Source: Delphinus delphis (taxonomy: Eukaryota; Chordata; Mammalia; Artiodactyla; Delphinidae). From it: a DNA stretch of 64,000 nt. Where the stretch lies: NCBI RefSeq assembly GCF_949987515.2, contig NC_082693.1, positions 14,752,994 to 14,816,993 of the forward strand, read 5' to 3'. The notes beneath the pieces were generated by a model that saw only the letters and a list, made by a program, of their open reading frames with translations, ran no database searches and was not told the DNA's origin. The position numbers and the translations under genes are program-made. Below are positions 1 through 12,400 of the stretch, in pieces; the first letter of the stretch is position 1; every line of letters starts with the position of its first letter.

Positions 1-215
1 TATAGTTTTCTGAGTACAGGTCTTTTACCTCCTTAGGTAGGTTTATTCCTAGGAATTTTATTCTTTTTGTTGCAATGGTGAATGGGATTTTTCCTTAATG
101 TCTCTTTCTGATGTTTTGTTGTTAGTGTATAGAATGCAAGAGATTTCTGTGCATTAATTTTGTATCCTGCAACTTTACCAAATTCATTGATTAGCTCTAG
201 TAGTTTTCTGGTGGT
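1..215 (-). mobile_element. L1 ORF2 fragment, antisense, running in from the left edge
   Basis: This stretch matches, almost base for base, the antisense L1 ORF2 segment at about 47940-48150 in the same window, including the part that encodes the region just after the reverse transcriptase catalytic loop. The match stops near 215, where the other copy goes on toward the catalytic motif. It is therefore a piece of a larger antisense L1 whose 3' part lies outside the window. No open frame survives. Confidence 0.85.
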
Positions 216-1620
216 TTCCCCTAATTCTTGAGAGCTAATTTAATTTGCTAAAAAATTAAAATTTTCTATTATTTCCCTGGGCAATTTAAGCATATTGTTT
301 TATTAATTATGTACCTTATTTTGTTGCTTTATATAAGTCTTCTGGCAGTTCATTTTTTATTTTATTTAAGATTGCTATTAAGATTCTTTTTCCATTTTGG
401 TATTATGTATATCTGGATTCATTTTTATTTATAGTTCTTGGCCCTGATTTGCTTTTTACAAAGCCAGATTTCTTACTCTTCATCAAGTCTGGAAAAGATT
501 TGGCTTTATATTTTTGAAATTTTTCTGTCTGAAAATGTCTCTATTCTTTCTTAAGGACTCTAAATGAGTCCTATAATCTCCTATGAGATATATTCTAATT
601 TCATATCTCTTAACTGTCTTGAATTTTTCTGTCTTTTTATACATCTGTGCTACCATTCTGGGCTATTCCCTCACAACTATGAATCCAGATCACTAATAAT
701 TGCTTTAGCTGAGTTTAATGTACTATTTAATCCATTCGATGAGTGTTTATATTTTTTCAACTATTTTTTTCTTTTAATTTCAAATATATATATATTCTTT
801 TTTAACCTGTTTCTTCCAGATTATATGTGCGTGTGTAATTTTCTGCTTTTATTACATTTTGTCTATCCTTACAGTATTTTGTTCTATCCCTTACAGGTTT
901 TATGCTTTCCTTTATTGCTTTAATTATTTGAAACATATTAGCTTTATTATTTTCATTTAGTCCTATTATCTCAAAATTATGGCTTCTTTTTGCTAGAACT
1001 GATGCTTTGTTCATGACACTTTGTTCATTCACTTGTGCTGTGATTTATTTTTAACTGTAAGCTGCCTTTTAGTGAAGCTTGTATTTTTTCCCTACGGAAT
1101 TCTTTCCAGCTTTGATTATAAGAGGGTGGCTCTAGAGTGGTGTTACAGGTTTTTTAAGGGTAACTCTGGACCGGGACAACTTTCTTTGCTTATCTCTTGG
1201 ACTGAGGACTTCAGCACACAGTCAGCACCTTTTATTCATACTTGATATCACCTGAGACATAGACCTCAGATCTTGATTTCTCACAGGGAAACATTTCTCC
1301 TTGACTAACAGGGAAAAGTTTTGATTTTCTTTTCTCCCAAAACTGGTGGTCAGAGTATGTCTAATACCTCTTGTGGGGCAGATTTTTATGCGTTCAAGTC
1401 TTATTGCAAGAGTCTGTTTAAAATCACACCTCAAAGTAATCATAGGGTCAGCTTAACAATAGTGCTCTTAACCCTAGTTTTTGGCCCTTCTCTGTGTGTA
1501 CCACTGGGGGTTTCTTCTCTTTTTTAAGAAGTCAAATGAGCACTCCACATTATTCCGGACTTCTAATTTTTTGTAGGGATAAAGGATAGGTTTTTTGCAT
1601 TAGTTTAAGTGGCAAGTTTA
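216..1620. other. AT-rich non-coding stretch, possibly old antisense L1
   Basis: I see no gene here. The T-rich plus strand with scattered phrases typical of antisense L1M 3' regions (about 560-1250) suggests a very old, decayed L1. The match is by general resemblance only and no ends can be placed. The short ORFs in it (up to 119 codons) are low-complexity, Phe/Leu/Ile-rich translations of T-rich DNA and are not supported as genes. Confidence 0.35.
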
Positions 1621-1637
1621 TGGAAACAGTTTAGTTG

Positions 1638-1800
1638 CTGTAATTGACTACTCTAATACTTGGTGTGAGCAGTGAGGAAGCTGCTCAAACATACATCTCG
1701 GTTGCCGTGGTCCAGAAAAGAGAGAGCACTGCAACAGCAGGATTTCGTAAGTGGAAGTATACAAGAATATCACCAACAGTTATGAAAATATTGTAGAGTT
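1638..1800. repeat. 163-bp direct repeat, copy 1
   Basis: This segment recurs at 3451-3613, offset by exactly 1813 bp, with roughly nine bases in ten identical by eye. The shared part begins at CTGTAATT and runs through a core containing GAGGAAGCTGCTCAAACAT to a TATGAAAATATT near the end. Neither copy has an A-tail or obvious inverted ends, and the sequence between the copies is not duplicated. I do not recognise the family. Confidence 0.85.
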
Positions 1801-2304
1801 TTGTATATTCACAAGGTAAATATTGGGAATTCAACCTAATTTTACTTATCAAGACTAATTATAGCTCTATAAAGTGATTAAAAAAAAGGCCTCCAAATGA
1901 TGCTTCTGAATCAATATGTGTTTTATAATATACTAGGAAGGGAAAAAATGATTATTAACTGGATCTATGAAAGAGAATGGTAGAGGTGCAGTGTTAACAA
2001 AGACAGAATTTTTAGGAATTATTTTTTAATAAAAATCCTTACTTAGGAACGGAATTCAATTAACTCAAAAATGCTATTACTACTTTTTAAAGAGCCTTCA
2101 AAGTATTTTAGGTATAAATTTCCCTATTTTTTAATTAAACAAAAAATGGAAAAATAGAATTGTACCTTAATGTAATCACATTTCTAATTATACTAATATT
2201 GAATTAATGTGAAGTTATCATGTAGCTATAACAAACACACTACACTAAATTTCATATAATTTTTTAGTATTCTGAGGGACATGAAAAGCCAATAACCCTT
2301 TAAC

Positions 2305-2438
2305 TTTTATAGATTTTATAGATGAAGAAACAAAAATTAAGAGATTAAGAGTTTAAGAAATTTACCTCAAGTTATAAAATAATTTCAGCAAAGCTGAGCT
2401 ATCCATTTGGTTTCCTAACTCTGGATGGAAGCTCTTTT
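2305..2438 (+). repeat. MIR-like remnant
   Basis: The order of words here (a 'tagatgaagaaac' block, then a 'gagattaagag...aatttacctcaagt' block, then 'agcaaagctgag') follows the MIR core in the sense orientation, with many substitutions. This is recognition by pattern, not alignment. It lies directly beside the hAT element. Confidence 0.45.
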
Positions 2439-3450
2439 CACTAGACCAATAGTCCTCAAAGTATCATCTATAAACCTTGAGGTTCCAGACTCTGAGGAGG
2501 TCCATGAGGTCAAAATATTTTCATAAAAATACAAAATGTTATATTCCTTTTACACTTTGTTGGCATTTGCACTGATGGTACAAAAGTAATTGCAGGTAAA
2601 ACTGCTATCACAAAACAAGGAACTGGTATAAATTTTTCTAGTAGTTACTATGTTCTTTACTGAAACCCAGGGACAGTAAAAAAAAAAAAAAGTCAGTTTC
2701 ATTAAGAATAAAATCAGTAAAACATATTTTTTATGAAGTCTGATTAAGCTGTATTCATTAATTTTATAAAACCTCAGCCTTTGGATATGAGTTATTTTCA
2801 TATTCTGGATAATTAAATGAGAATTACACGAAGCATATTTGTTGCATATCAAAGTATAATGATTATTTTGAAGAAAAGCAAATGTGCAATTGTTTGAACT
2901 GTGAGCTGAACTACACCCCTTTCAAAGGAACACCATTTTTACTTACAGGAATTACTGACAGAAACCATGGCTAGTCAAACTTGGGTATTGGGTATTTGCT
3001 ATTCTCAAAACTAAATTAAGTGTGATTGTCATTTTTTTTTTAAATAAGAACTATTTGCTGCCAACAACCAAATTCAATCTTTGAAACAAAAATTTAAATT
3101 TAAAAAAATTTGTACCCACCACTCAGCTTAGTATATTGCAACACCTGAAGACTTAGGTGAGTGGTGATATTAACAAATGTGATTTGTTTTTGGATATTGT
3201 TTAATGAAATGTGTTACCACTTGAAACATACACATAACTCAGTAAATCAGTACTTTCCAAATAAAAAATGCATGATATTACAAAATCATACATGAGTAAA
3301 AGATCCATTGAAAGATAAACTAATCAATTTTAATGTAAATTTTTATTAATAGGGTTTCAGAGTCCATACTGCAACTAACATTTAGGAAACTACTACCTGA
3401 TGAGTTTTGTTTTCGTATCAAAGAATAATGGCCACAATGATGTGAAAGGG

Positions 3451-3613
3451 CTGTAATTTACTACAGTAATACTTGTTGTGAGCAGTGAGGAAGCTGCTCA
3501 AACATATATCTCGGTTGCCATGGTACAGAAAAAAGAGAGCACTGCAACAGCAGGATTTCTTAAGTGGAAGTATACAAGAATATCACCAATATTTATGAAA
3601 ATATTTATAGTTT
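3451..3613. repeat. 163-bp direct repeat, copy 2, inside the hAT element
   Basis: This is the second copy of the segment at 1638-1800. It sits within the hAT transposon just upstream of the transposase C-terminal remnant, where the expected hAT sequence is interrupted. It must therefore have arrived after the hAT insertion, either as a mobile unit or as a copy of the upstream segment. Confidence 0.8.
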
Positions 3614-3749
3614 TCCCTTTCCAACTACATATCTGAGTGAGGCTAAGGGAATGCAGAAGCATTTACCAGAGTCCATCAATCTTCTATTGAACCAGACACT
3701 AAGAAGTTTTGCAATAATGTTTTTAAAAATGCCAATTTCTCTTTTATAG
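3614..3749 (+). pseudogene. hAT transposase C-terminal remnant
   Basis: The plus frame carries FPTTYLSEA, corresponding to the conserved Pro-Thr-Thr-Tyr-Leu-(Cys)-Glu block of the hAT dimerisation domain, with Ser in place of the usual Cys. A Leu-rich segment follows, then a stop at about 3747. In intact transposases this domain lets subunits pair; here only some 40 residues are left and nothing upstream is in frame. An ATG-initiated 61-codon ORF spans it, but its first 17 or so codons come from the inserted 163-bp repeat. It is a fossil, not a gene. Confidence 0.6.
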
Positions 3750-3963
3750 TTTTTGGAAAATACAGTTTTTAAATTAAAATAAATATGCTATTTGTCATTT
3801 AAAAGTATATTATTACTGTTTTAAAATAAATTTATACACTTACAACTGATACCACACAAATATAAAGGATGATAAGAGACAGTTATGAACAATTATACAC
3901 CAACAAATTGGATGACCTAGAGGAAAAAAAGATGAATTCTTAGTAATATACAACCTACCAAGA

Positions 3964-4224
3964 ATGAATCATGAAGAAATAGAAAAAATGAGCAGACCAA
4001 TTATTAGTAAGGAGATTCAATCAGTAATCAAAAACCTCCCAACAAACAAAAGTCTGGGACCAGATGGCTTCACTGGTGAATTATATCAAAAGTCTAAAGA
4101 AAAGTTAATACCAATAGTTCAGAAACTATTCCAAAAAACTGAAGAGGAAAAAGCATTCCCAAATTCATTCTACAAGGTCAACATTACCCTGATACCAAAA
4201 CCAGACAAGAAAAGTAAATTATAA
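3964..4224 (+). pseudogene. L1 ORF2 reverse transcriptase fragment
   Basis: An 86-codon open piece reads the segment of L1 ORF2 that precedes the reverse transcriptase palm, including the phrase GPDGFTGELYQ and the downstream block TLIPKPDKK. These correspond to finger motifs of the L1 polymerase. The frame stops at 4222-4224, well before the catalytic motifs, so no activity is possible. Confidence 0.75.
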
Positions 4225-4509
4225 GGCCAGAGTAAATTATTACGAGAAAAGTAAATTACAGGCCAATGTCATAGATGCAAAAATCCTCAACAAAATATTA
4301 GCAAACTGAACGAAACAATATATTGAAAGAAGCATACATTATGATCAAGTGGGATTTATTTCAGGGATTCAAGGATGGTTCAACATCTGCAAATCAATGT
4401 GATACACCTCATTAATAAAAAGGATAAAAATCATATGCTCATAATAATATATGCAGAAAGATTTGTGGGTTGACAAATCCACATCCTTTCATGATAAAAA
4501 CTCTTCACA

Positions 4510-4707
4510 GGGCTTCCCTGGTGGCGCAGTGGTTGAGAGTCTCCCTGCCGATGCAGGGGACGCGGGTTCGGGCCCTGTTCCGGGAAGATCCCACGCGCCG
4601 CGGAGCGGCTGGGCCCGTGAGCCATGGCCGCTGAGCCTGCACGTCCGGAGCCTGTGCTCCGCAACGGGAGAGGCCACAACAGTGAGAGGCCCGCGTACCA
4701 AAAAAAA
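4510..4707 (+). mobile_element. CHR SINE (tRNA-derived), sense
   Basis: The element starts with gggcttccctggtggcgcag and ends in an A-tail. The tRNA-like head has an A box (tggtggcgcagtgg) and a B box (gggttcgggccc), the internal RNA polymerase III promoter. The body is the GC-rich form with 'gcctgtgctccgcaacggg'. A target duplication flanks it: AAACTCTTCACA ends at 4509 and again at 4722. It interrupts L1 ORF2 and is younger than that L1. Confidence 0.95.
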
Positions 4708-6404
4708 AAAAAACTCTTCACAAACTGGGAACACACGTGGTACAGAGGGAACAAACTTCAATATAATAAAGGCCATATATGACTAGCCTACAGCTAACAT
4801 CACACTTAATGTGAAAATGTGAAAGCTTCCCTCTAAGTTCAGGAACAAGACAAGGATGTTCCCTCTCATCACTTTTATTCAAAATAGTACTAGAAGTCCT
4901 ATCCAGCGCAATTAAACAAGAAAAATGAGATGGATTATATATAAAGACTCCACCAAAAACCGTTAGAATTAATAAACAAAATAGGTCACTTAGAAGCATA
5001 CAAAATCAATATACAAAAACCATCTGTGTTTCTATACACTAACAACTATCAGAAAGATAAAAACCAACCCTGTTTACAATAACATCAAGAAGAATAAAAT
5101 ACATAGGAATATATTTTACCAAGAAGGTGAAAGATCTGTACACTTAAAACAATAAGATATTGATGAACAAAATGAAGAAGGCATAAATAAATGGAAAGAT
5201 ATTCCATTCTCATAGATGGGAAGAATTAATATTGTTAAAATGTCCATACTACTCAAAGCAATCTAGAGATTTAATACTTTCCCTATCAAAATTCTGATGT
5301 CCTTTTATACTGAAATTGAACAAAAATCCTAAAATCTATATGGAATCACATAATACCCCACATAGCCAAACAATCTTGGAAAGAAAAACAAAGCTGGAGG
5401 TATCACACTTCCTGACATCAAACTAAATTACAAAGCTATAATAATCAAAACAATGATAGTGGAATAAAAACAGACACAGAGATCAATAGAACAGAATAGA
5501 GAGCACAGAAATAACCCCATACGTATACGGTCAATTAATTAATGACAAAGAAGCCAAGAATATACAATGGGGAAAGGATAGTCTCTTTAATAATTAGTGT
5601 TGGGCAAACTGGATAACCATATGCAAAAGAATAAAACTGGACCTCTATCTTACACCACACACAAAAGTCAACTCAAATCGGATTAAAGACTTGAATGTAA
5701 GACGTGAAACCATAAAACTCCTTGAAGAAAACTAGGGGGTGAGTCTTGACATTAGTCTTGCCAATGATTTTTTGTATTGACACCAAAGCAAAGGCAACAA
5801 AAGCAAAAATAAACAAGTGGGACTATATCAAACTAAAAAGTTTCTGCACAGCAAAGGAAACAATCAACAAAATAAAAAGGCAGCATACCAAATGGGAGAA
5901 AATATTTGCAAGTTGTATATCTGATAAGGGTTTAACATCCAAGACACATTAAAAACTCACACAATTAAAGCACAAAAAGCAAACAATCTGATTAAAAAAT
6001 CGATAGAGGAACTAAACAGATATTTTTCCAAAGAAGACATACAAATGGCTAACAGGTAAATGAAAAGATGCACAACATTACTAAGTATCAGGGAAATGCA
6101 AGTCAAAACTACAATGAGGTATCACCTCACACCTGTTAGAATGGTTATTATTAAAAAGACAAGAGATAAGAAGTGTTGGTTAGGATGTGGAGGAAAGGAA
6201 ATCCTTGTGTACTGTTGGTGAGAATGTAAGTTGGTGCAGCCACTATAGAAAACTGTATGGAAGTTCCTCAAAAAATTAAAAATAGAATTACCATATGATC
6301 CAGCAGTCCCACTTCTGAGTATATATCCAAAGGAAATGAAGAAAAAATCTCAAAGAGACGCATGCACTCTCCTCTTTACTGCAGCATTATTCACAATAGC
6401 CAAG

Positions 6405-6408
<4 letters not shown>

Positions 6409-6446
<38 letters not shown>
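6409..6446. repeat. (CA)n microsatellite
   Basis: About 19 uninterrupted CA units lie inside the L1 ORF2 3' region. They replace the short 'tatacacaatgg' type sequence present in other L1 copies, so the array grew after insertion. Confidence 0.95.
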
Positions 6447-6447
<1 letters not shown>

Positions 6448-7136
6448 GGAATATTATTCAGCTGTGAGTAAGGACATCCTGTCATTTGTGCAATATAGAT
6501 GAGTCTTGAGGGCATTATGCTAAGTGAAGCAAGTCAGACAAAGGAAGACAAATACTGTATGATATCACTTGTATGTGGAATCTAAAAAACCTGAACTCAT
6601 AGAAACAGAGAGTAGAGTGGTGGTTACTAGGTCCTGAGGGGGCGGGGGGGCAGGGGAATGGAAGATATTGGTCATATGGTACATACTTCTGGTTATAAGA
6701 TAAATATGTTCTAGAAATCCAATATACAGCACAGTCATGATAGTTAATAATACTGTATTATATACTTGAAAGTAGCTAAGAGATTAAATCTTAAATGTTC
6801 TAACCACAAAAAAGAACTAGCAATTAAGTGACATGATGCAGGTGTTAGCTAATACTAGGTGGTTATCATTTTGCACTGTATGTGTATTAAATCAACTTGT
6901 CACCGACCTTAAACTTGCCCAAAGTTATATGTCAGGTATATCTCAATCAAGCTGGGAAAAATAAATTCAAAGAAAAAATTAATTAATATATATATTTTAA
7001 ATATTTCTCAATTATCATTTCTAATATGATGTTTTAATATACATAAACTATATGAAAAAAGTTATTCAGTGGTTCTTATTTTTAGGAGGATAAAATATTC
7101 TTGAGACCAAAAGTTTTGAGAATTGCTCTATTAGAT

Positions 7137-9060
7137 TGAACTTGATTCTTCAAGAGACAAATGAATCTAGTAATTTCTTTATAGGGAAGAAATATAATTA
7201 CAAAGCTATAGCACACTTTTAATTCCAACTCCACTAAATTACCAATGAAACTTTTAGATTTTATATGGGTGACAGAAAAAGAATAATAAAATTTCTAAAA
7301 AACGTTTACAAAAGTCCTTTTAAGCCTTGATCCCCCCTGTCCAGGCCTTGGGAGTTAGTGAAAGAGGGAGCATTAAACAGCTAGATTGTTACTGGTAACT
7401 GTTTAATTGTATAAATTAAATGTGTCAACAGTAACAGTTAACGTAAGAGATTGGAGAAAATGATTTTGATAGTGGTCATGCCAATTATTCAAGGTGCTCA
7501 AACAAAGCATGGGAACATGTAACTTTATTTGTGTAGCAACTGATAAGATAAAATCAAGGGTGAACAAAACTCCTTTCATAATGTGTAGTGAATCATTAAA
7601 CATGAAATGAGCTTCTGAGCTCACCCTGATTGCCTTGAGAGAGAAATAAAATGAGAGAAATAAAATTAAAATAAAGAAGAAATGATAAGGTAAGTAATAC
7701 TGATGTACAATGTGTTGTGAAATATCTATATTTATATAATCATAGAAATGCCTAAATAATTATCAAAATTATTAATTCATAAATGGCATTAGAATTCCAA
7801 TAAGCAACGTTTTCTACAACGTACATTTATTTAAATTTCAGGGATAGTTTTTCTGGGTAAAAATAAAACGAAATATAGCAAGAATACTTTGTTTAATCAT
7901 TTAATTGTTGAGGATTATGGTTCAAAACTCTTCTTTTAGAGATGGGACTATAAAACCCAGAAAGGTTAAATGATATGGTCAAGGTCAGTATTTGATTTCC
8001 ACTTGGTCCAAAGAATAATTCAAATTCAAAGAAAAGAGGTAAAATAGAAACCTTAAAAACACAGATAGATCACTCTAGACATTTTAGTCACAAACAGAGT
8101 GTGCAGTTGAAGAACAGCAGTGAGAGTGCTGAACCCTTAAGAAACCAGTGGTAAGATAATAAAGTCCTTATTAAAGAGCTATCACTTTGGATTATTTTTA
8201 TCTTCTAGTTTTTGAAACTAGTTTTCATTTTTAATGTGTACATACTATTCCTACAGTTCTTGCATTTTTAAATAGAATTTCAAATTCAGAAAATCTAAAT
8301 GTGACACTGGGCTTCACACTGAATCTGCCATTGTAACAATATTTAGAGAGTATTCTCACAAGCTCATTAATGTAATATTCTGAGTATTTTTATTGTTAGA
8401 TATTACTATAGATAAAAGAAAATTATGATTGAATCCCTGCTTTGAAGATCTTATGTTCACTAGGAGAGAACAAACTGAATTATATTTCAAGGTACCGTGT
8501 GCTAATAACTATGAGACACAGAGGCCCTATTACAAGAGTTTAGTGTAAAAATAGTGATAGAAGAATATTGGCTGCCACAGTGATCTTGGTAAATTAAAGA
8601 TATGGAATCAAGCAAAATAAATTTATCTGCCAAAGAAAATTTCTGGAAGAAAAGGACATTTTCCCCAAATTCCAAAATATATAATAAAGTAGAAAACTAA
8701 CTGCCAATAGAGATAACAAGAGAATCAGAAGTTAATAACAGAACCTAAAAAGAAAATAAAAGAATATAAAACCTAAGATAATTCCAGTATAATCAGCTCT
8801 GGTCAAACCCTTCGTAGAAGGAGACATAGTTTCTAATAGTTAGGCAGTATAACACACTGGGATTCTGGAGGTTCTTAGTGGATTGCTAAAAGAGTCTAAT
8901 AAAACAGAGCACTTGGTAGGCATGAATTTTACATTACTTTTGGTGGAATTCTGAGCTTTTGTCATACCTAATTTCTGGGTCTCTGAGAACTACCTTAATC
9001 CAGAAGACCCATGAATCAGGTAATTTTCTCTGATATCTTACATTATCATTCTAAAAGTGA
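7137..9060. other. Non-coding stretch with a MIR-like remnant
   Basis: I see no gene here. A MIR-like core in the sense orientation can be made out at about 7920-8010 ('agatgggactataaaacccagaaaggttaaatgat' in order). The rest looks like AT-rich single-copy DNA. The longest antisense ORF (73 codons, 7403-7624) has no recognisable domain. Confidence 0.5.
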
Positions 9061-9071
9061 TAAAAAAATTT

Positions 9072-9418
9072 TTTTATAGATCTTTATTGGGGTATAATTG
9101 CTTCATGATACTGTGTTAGTTTCTGTTGTACAGCAAAGTGAATCAGCCATATGCATACATATATCCCCATATCTCCTCCCTCTTGACCCTGCATCCCACC
9201 CTCCCTATCCCACCCCTCTAGGTCATCGCAAAGCACCAAGGTGATCCCTGTGCTATGCTGCTGCTTCCCACTAGCCATCTATTTTACATTTGGTAGTGTA
9301 TATATGTCCATGCCACTCTCTCACTTCATCCCAGTTTCCCCCTCCCCACCCATGTCCTCGAATCCATTCTCTATGTCTATGACTTTATTCCTGCCCTGCC
9401 ACTAGGTTCATCCGTAGC
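9072..9418 (-). mobile_element. L1 3'UTR tail, antisense
   Basis: This is the 3' end of a modern L1 in antisense, starting at 'tagatctttattggggtataattg' and running through the 'tatccccatatctcctccctcttg' and 'cacccctctaggtcat' blocks that recur at 36046-36231 and 46135-46470 in this window. It is truncated within the 3'UTR, so there is no coding sequence. AAAGTG occurs on both sides and may be part of a short target duplication. Confidence 0.9.
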
Positions 9419-12400
9419 ATAATTAAAGTGTTAACCAAGCCAAAAGAGTACTAGGATTCCCCATCATTATTGGATGAGGTACATCTTAAGCACCTCTAAT
9501 GCCATCAAGTTGCTTAGAGCTTGGAGATTAGCTAAGAAGACATAGTCTTGTGCTCAGGACATTTATGTAGCTTTTTAACAACAAATGTTAATTTAAAAAA
9601 CAATTCAGAAATGATGTATGAGAAACGGAGTTAAATTCAAAACATGTTAAGTGCGCAGTATAGACAATAATAATATTGATGGTGTCTGGGAAGGAAGAAA
9701 GCACAATATATTTTAAAATTTAGCAAGGTAGATTATAATAAAAGATTTGTTTTGAAGTCAAAGATTTGGGTGAGATTCCCAGATTTATAGTTTTTCCATG
9801 TGCTGTCATGGAAGTGCTACATTCCTTCTGGCTCTCAATTTTTTATAAAGGGAATGTATTTTCATATGCCCATAATTTTTCAAGAATTTTTGTGAATATC
9901 AAGAGATAAAACACAAGAACTGAAAGGTACTATAAGATATTAATTGGGCATCTGTATTTTAAGGTACTCGATTAATGAGGTGCTGTGAGCCAAAAAGAAA
10001 TAGGGAAAAGCTTATGGTGGAAGAAAAAAGGCATATCCTATAATATATAGTTCAAGTTTGGGAGTATTTATTACTTAACAAGCACAGTGCTTTTTTCTTT
10101 ATATTTTACTATCACTTATTTCCAATGAATTCCCATTTTAATTCAGAGTTAACATCTGCACTTTATACTTTTTGATATTGGTGTAATATAATTAAACACT
10201 GAGAAGAATCCTACTTCACAGTGAAAGATTTACTTACATTTCAGTATTATAAAATAGTTGCAGCATTCCATCACATCATTGATATATAAAGCAGAGTCCA
10301 ATTTAGTAATTTATCATTAGGAATATGACTGTCATGTCAGAGACTGGAATTCTCTGATGGTCAAAACTAGGACATACTCCCCCCACAGGCTGACCTATAT
10401 AGAAACTCAAATTATGATTATAATCAATTGTTTGTTTGGCAGAATCTGAAGCAGAAAAAGAGGAATGTTATAGTTTGAATATTTAATGGCAATAGACTAA
10501 GATGATGAGAATCATTTATTTTTGTGTTGGAGATTGTCTATACCTGAACTTCCCAAATCATATCACGAGGGGCTGATAAAGAAAAATGTGTGTAAAGCAT
10601 AATGTGTACTCAACAAATTCTAGAAATTCTAAACAAATTAGAATTTGCTTTCCTGGAATTAGTGTTCCAGGAAACCCAGGTTGACTATGGAATGGTAATA
10701 CTGAAAAGGTTCCAGTTTCTCCTCACAAGATGTGTGGACATCTCTTTTGTGGCATGCCCAACATCTCTAGGGAGGGGGAGCCAGGACAATCAGAATCAGT
10801 GAGATTTCAATTTGTGAGAACTGGTGGGAAGCAGAAATTAACTTCCTGGATTGTGAGCTATGGAGGTGGTACCTGACAGCTACCAAGGGCACTTGAAAAT
10901 AAGGCAGACAGAGAGGAAAGCAAATGTGAGACAGGAAAAAAGAAAGACCAAGTTCTGATTTTGAATTCTTACATCAAGCAGTGTCTGAAGTCAACTGTAC
11001 GTCTTAATTTTTAAGTTATATAAACTTGTAAATTCTCTCTTTCCTTCCCTCCCACTTCTAAACCAAACTGCAACCAAAACTAGCTTTACTGACTAACATG
11101 GGCAATATCTGGATAGGTTCCCCCAACTTTGATTCCACAGCTGCTTTTTGTATGTTTCTATTACTGTACAACCCCTCTTAAGATCATCATATTCTTTGTA
11201 TATATCAAGGTCATACATTATATAAAAGACAATACTTTGGGGCAGCACTTGCCCTTGTTATTAATCTCTTTGATATGATTTATCCCTTCTCTCATTATGT
11301 TGGTCTTAAATTTATTTCTCAAGGGAATTTTGTTTTATTTGCAAGTTCTCCTCAACTTTTTCCCCCTGTACCACTTGCAGGAATAATAATGAATGCAATG
11401 AAATAGTTCCAACCATCTTCTTTTATGTCAATCTCTCTGACTCTACAGGGCACTTTAGCACTCTAGCACATATTCTCTGTATCTTAAGCACCATAACCAG
11501 TATCTGGCACCTAATAGGTTTGAAGGTTGTTGTACTTCATCCTAGACAAAATAATCAATCTACTATTTTCTCTTGTTTTGGCTTCTGCTTTCTTTGGACT
11601 GCACATGTACTCAAACATTTGGTCTGCCTCTCTATCTTCTCCTCCCCGCAAGAACAGATGTTCCTGTGATGACTGATGTTTTTAAGAATATAGTAAAATT
11701 GTTAATGACTAGTATGGTATTATGGTTTTTGACTTTTCAATAGTCATTCCTATTGAATAAGAACTAATTTCAGAAGAATGAATATATAGTGGTGAAATTT
11801 AATTGAAGATAGTTTAAGACTATTAGCACTATTTGCCTACTCAAATTATATCATTAAAGCAACTGTCTTTCCACCTTTTCCTTAAAATTGATAATTCTCT
11901 TGCTTATCTTTTATTCCCATCCCAACTGCAAGTATTTTACTTTTCATCCTTCTTGTGGTTCCTCTAGGGCCTCAATAATCAGTAAGTTTCATCTCATAAA
12001 TAACTGTATTCTACTGAGGGTAACTGTCTGCAGCAAAGCATTGTATATACTGTTTCCTGGATTTGTGAAAAATAGGGCCGAGTTTAGTTAGTAAAATCTG
12101 CTGTGGGCATGAGTGGTTACTCATGTATGATAAATTTGCTCTTCCAGATTTAGCCAATGTTTGTATGAAACCATTAAGATGATCTGACTAGCATATATCT
12201 ACATAGTCTTCAAGTGGCCAGAATTAGAAATTAAGACAGGAACTAGGAATTTTTAAATCTTTAGCAGATTTTTTATTTAAAAAGTGAAACCTCAGAAACA
12301 TATTTTACAAAGTTGAAATTTCAGAAATAAAACTGCCATTAAAAAAAATCTGTTTATACATACTCACCTCTACCCCAATAAGTTTCCAATAGAGAAATAC

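Larger units (their letters stand above)
3835..6965 (+). mobile_element. 5'-truncated L1, sense, inserted in the hAT element
   Basis: The sequence follows L1 ORF2 from the segment before the reverse transcriptase finger region to the 3'UTR. It includes the L1 phrase beginning 'atgaacaattatacacc' (about 3884) and the C-terminal segment near 6100-6300. The 3'UTR contains a G-rich block at about 6637-6656 and ends near 6965. A CHR SINE interrupts it at 4510-4707 and a CA microsatellite has grown at about 6409-6446. The exact left border is uncertain by about 25 bp. The frame is broken by many stops, so the copy is dead. Confidence 0.85.
2447..7128 (+). mobile_element. Ancient hAT-type DNA transposon, interrupted by L1
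   Basis: The left end (caatagtcctcaaag) and the right end (ttttgagaattgctc) are decayed inverted repeats of the common hAT form 'cagtggttctcaaa'. The 8 bp outside them, CACTAGAC at 2439-2446 and TATTAGAT at 7129-7136, match at 5 of 8 sites, and all three differences are C/T transitions, as expected of an old target duplication. Element sequence occupies 2447-3834 and about 6980-7128; an L1 fills the middle. Near 3614-3730 the frame reads FPTTYLSEA followed by a decayed helix, which resembles the C-terminal dimerisation region of hAT transposases. The family is probably Zaphod/Tip100-like; that naming is from memory. Confidence 0.75.

Noticed and set aside
564..923. 119-codon ORF with apparent hydrophobic segments
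   Set aside because: The translation of T-rich DNA gives Phe/Leu/Ile-rich runs that mimic membrane helices. There is no splice or start support and the region looks like an old antisense L1.
4510..4590. tRNA-like sequence with A and B boxes
   Set aside because: It is the tRNA-derived head of a CHR SINE; no anticodon arm or intact cloverleaf is preserved. The same applies to the heads at 53310 and 55767.
4431..4786. ORFs of 95-111 codons across the SINE at 4510
   Set aside because: They are translations of the GC-rich CHR SINE body in several frames. Similar ORFs appear at every CHR copy in the window (38931-39188, 54913-55203, 55672-55989).
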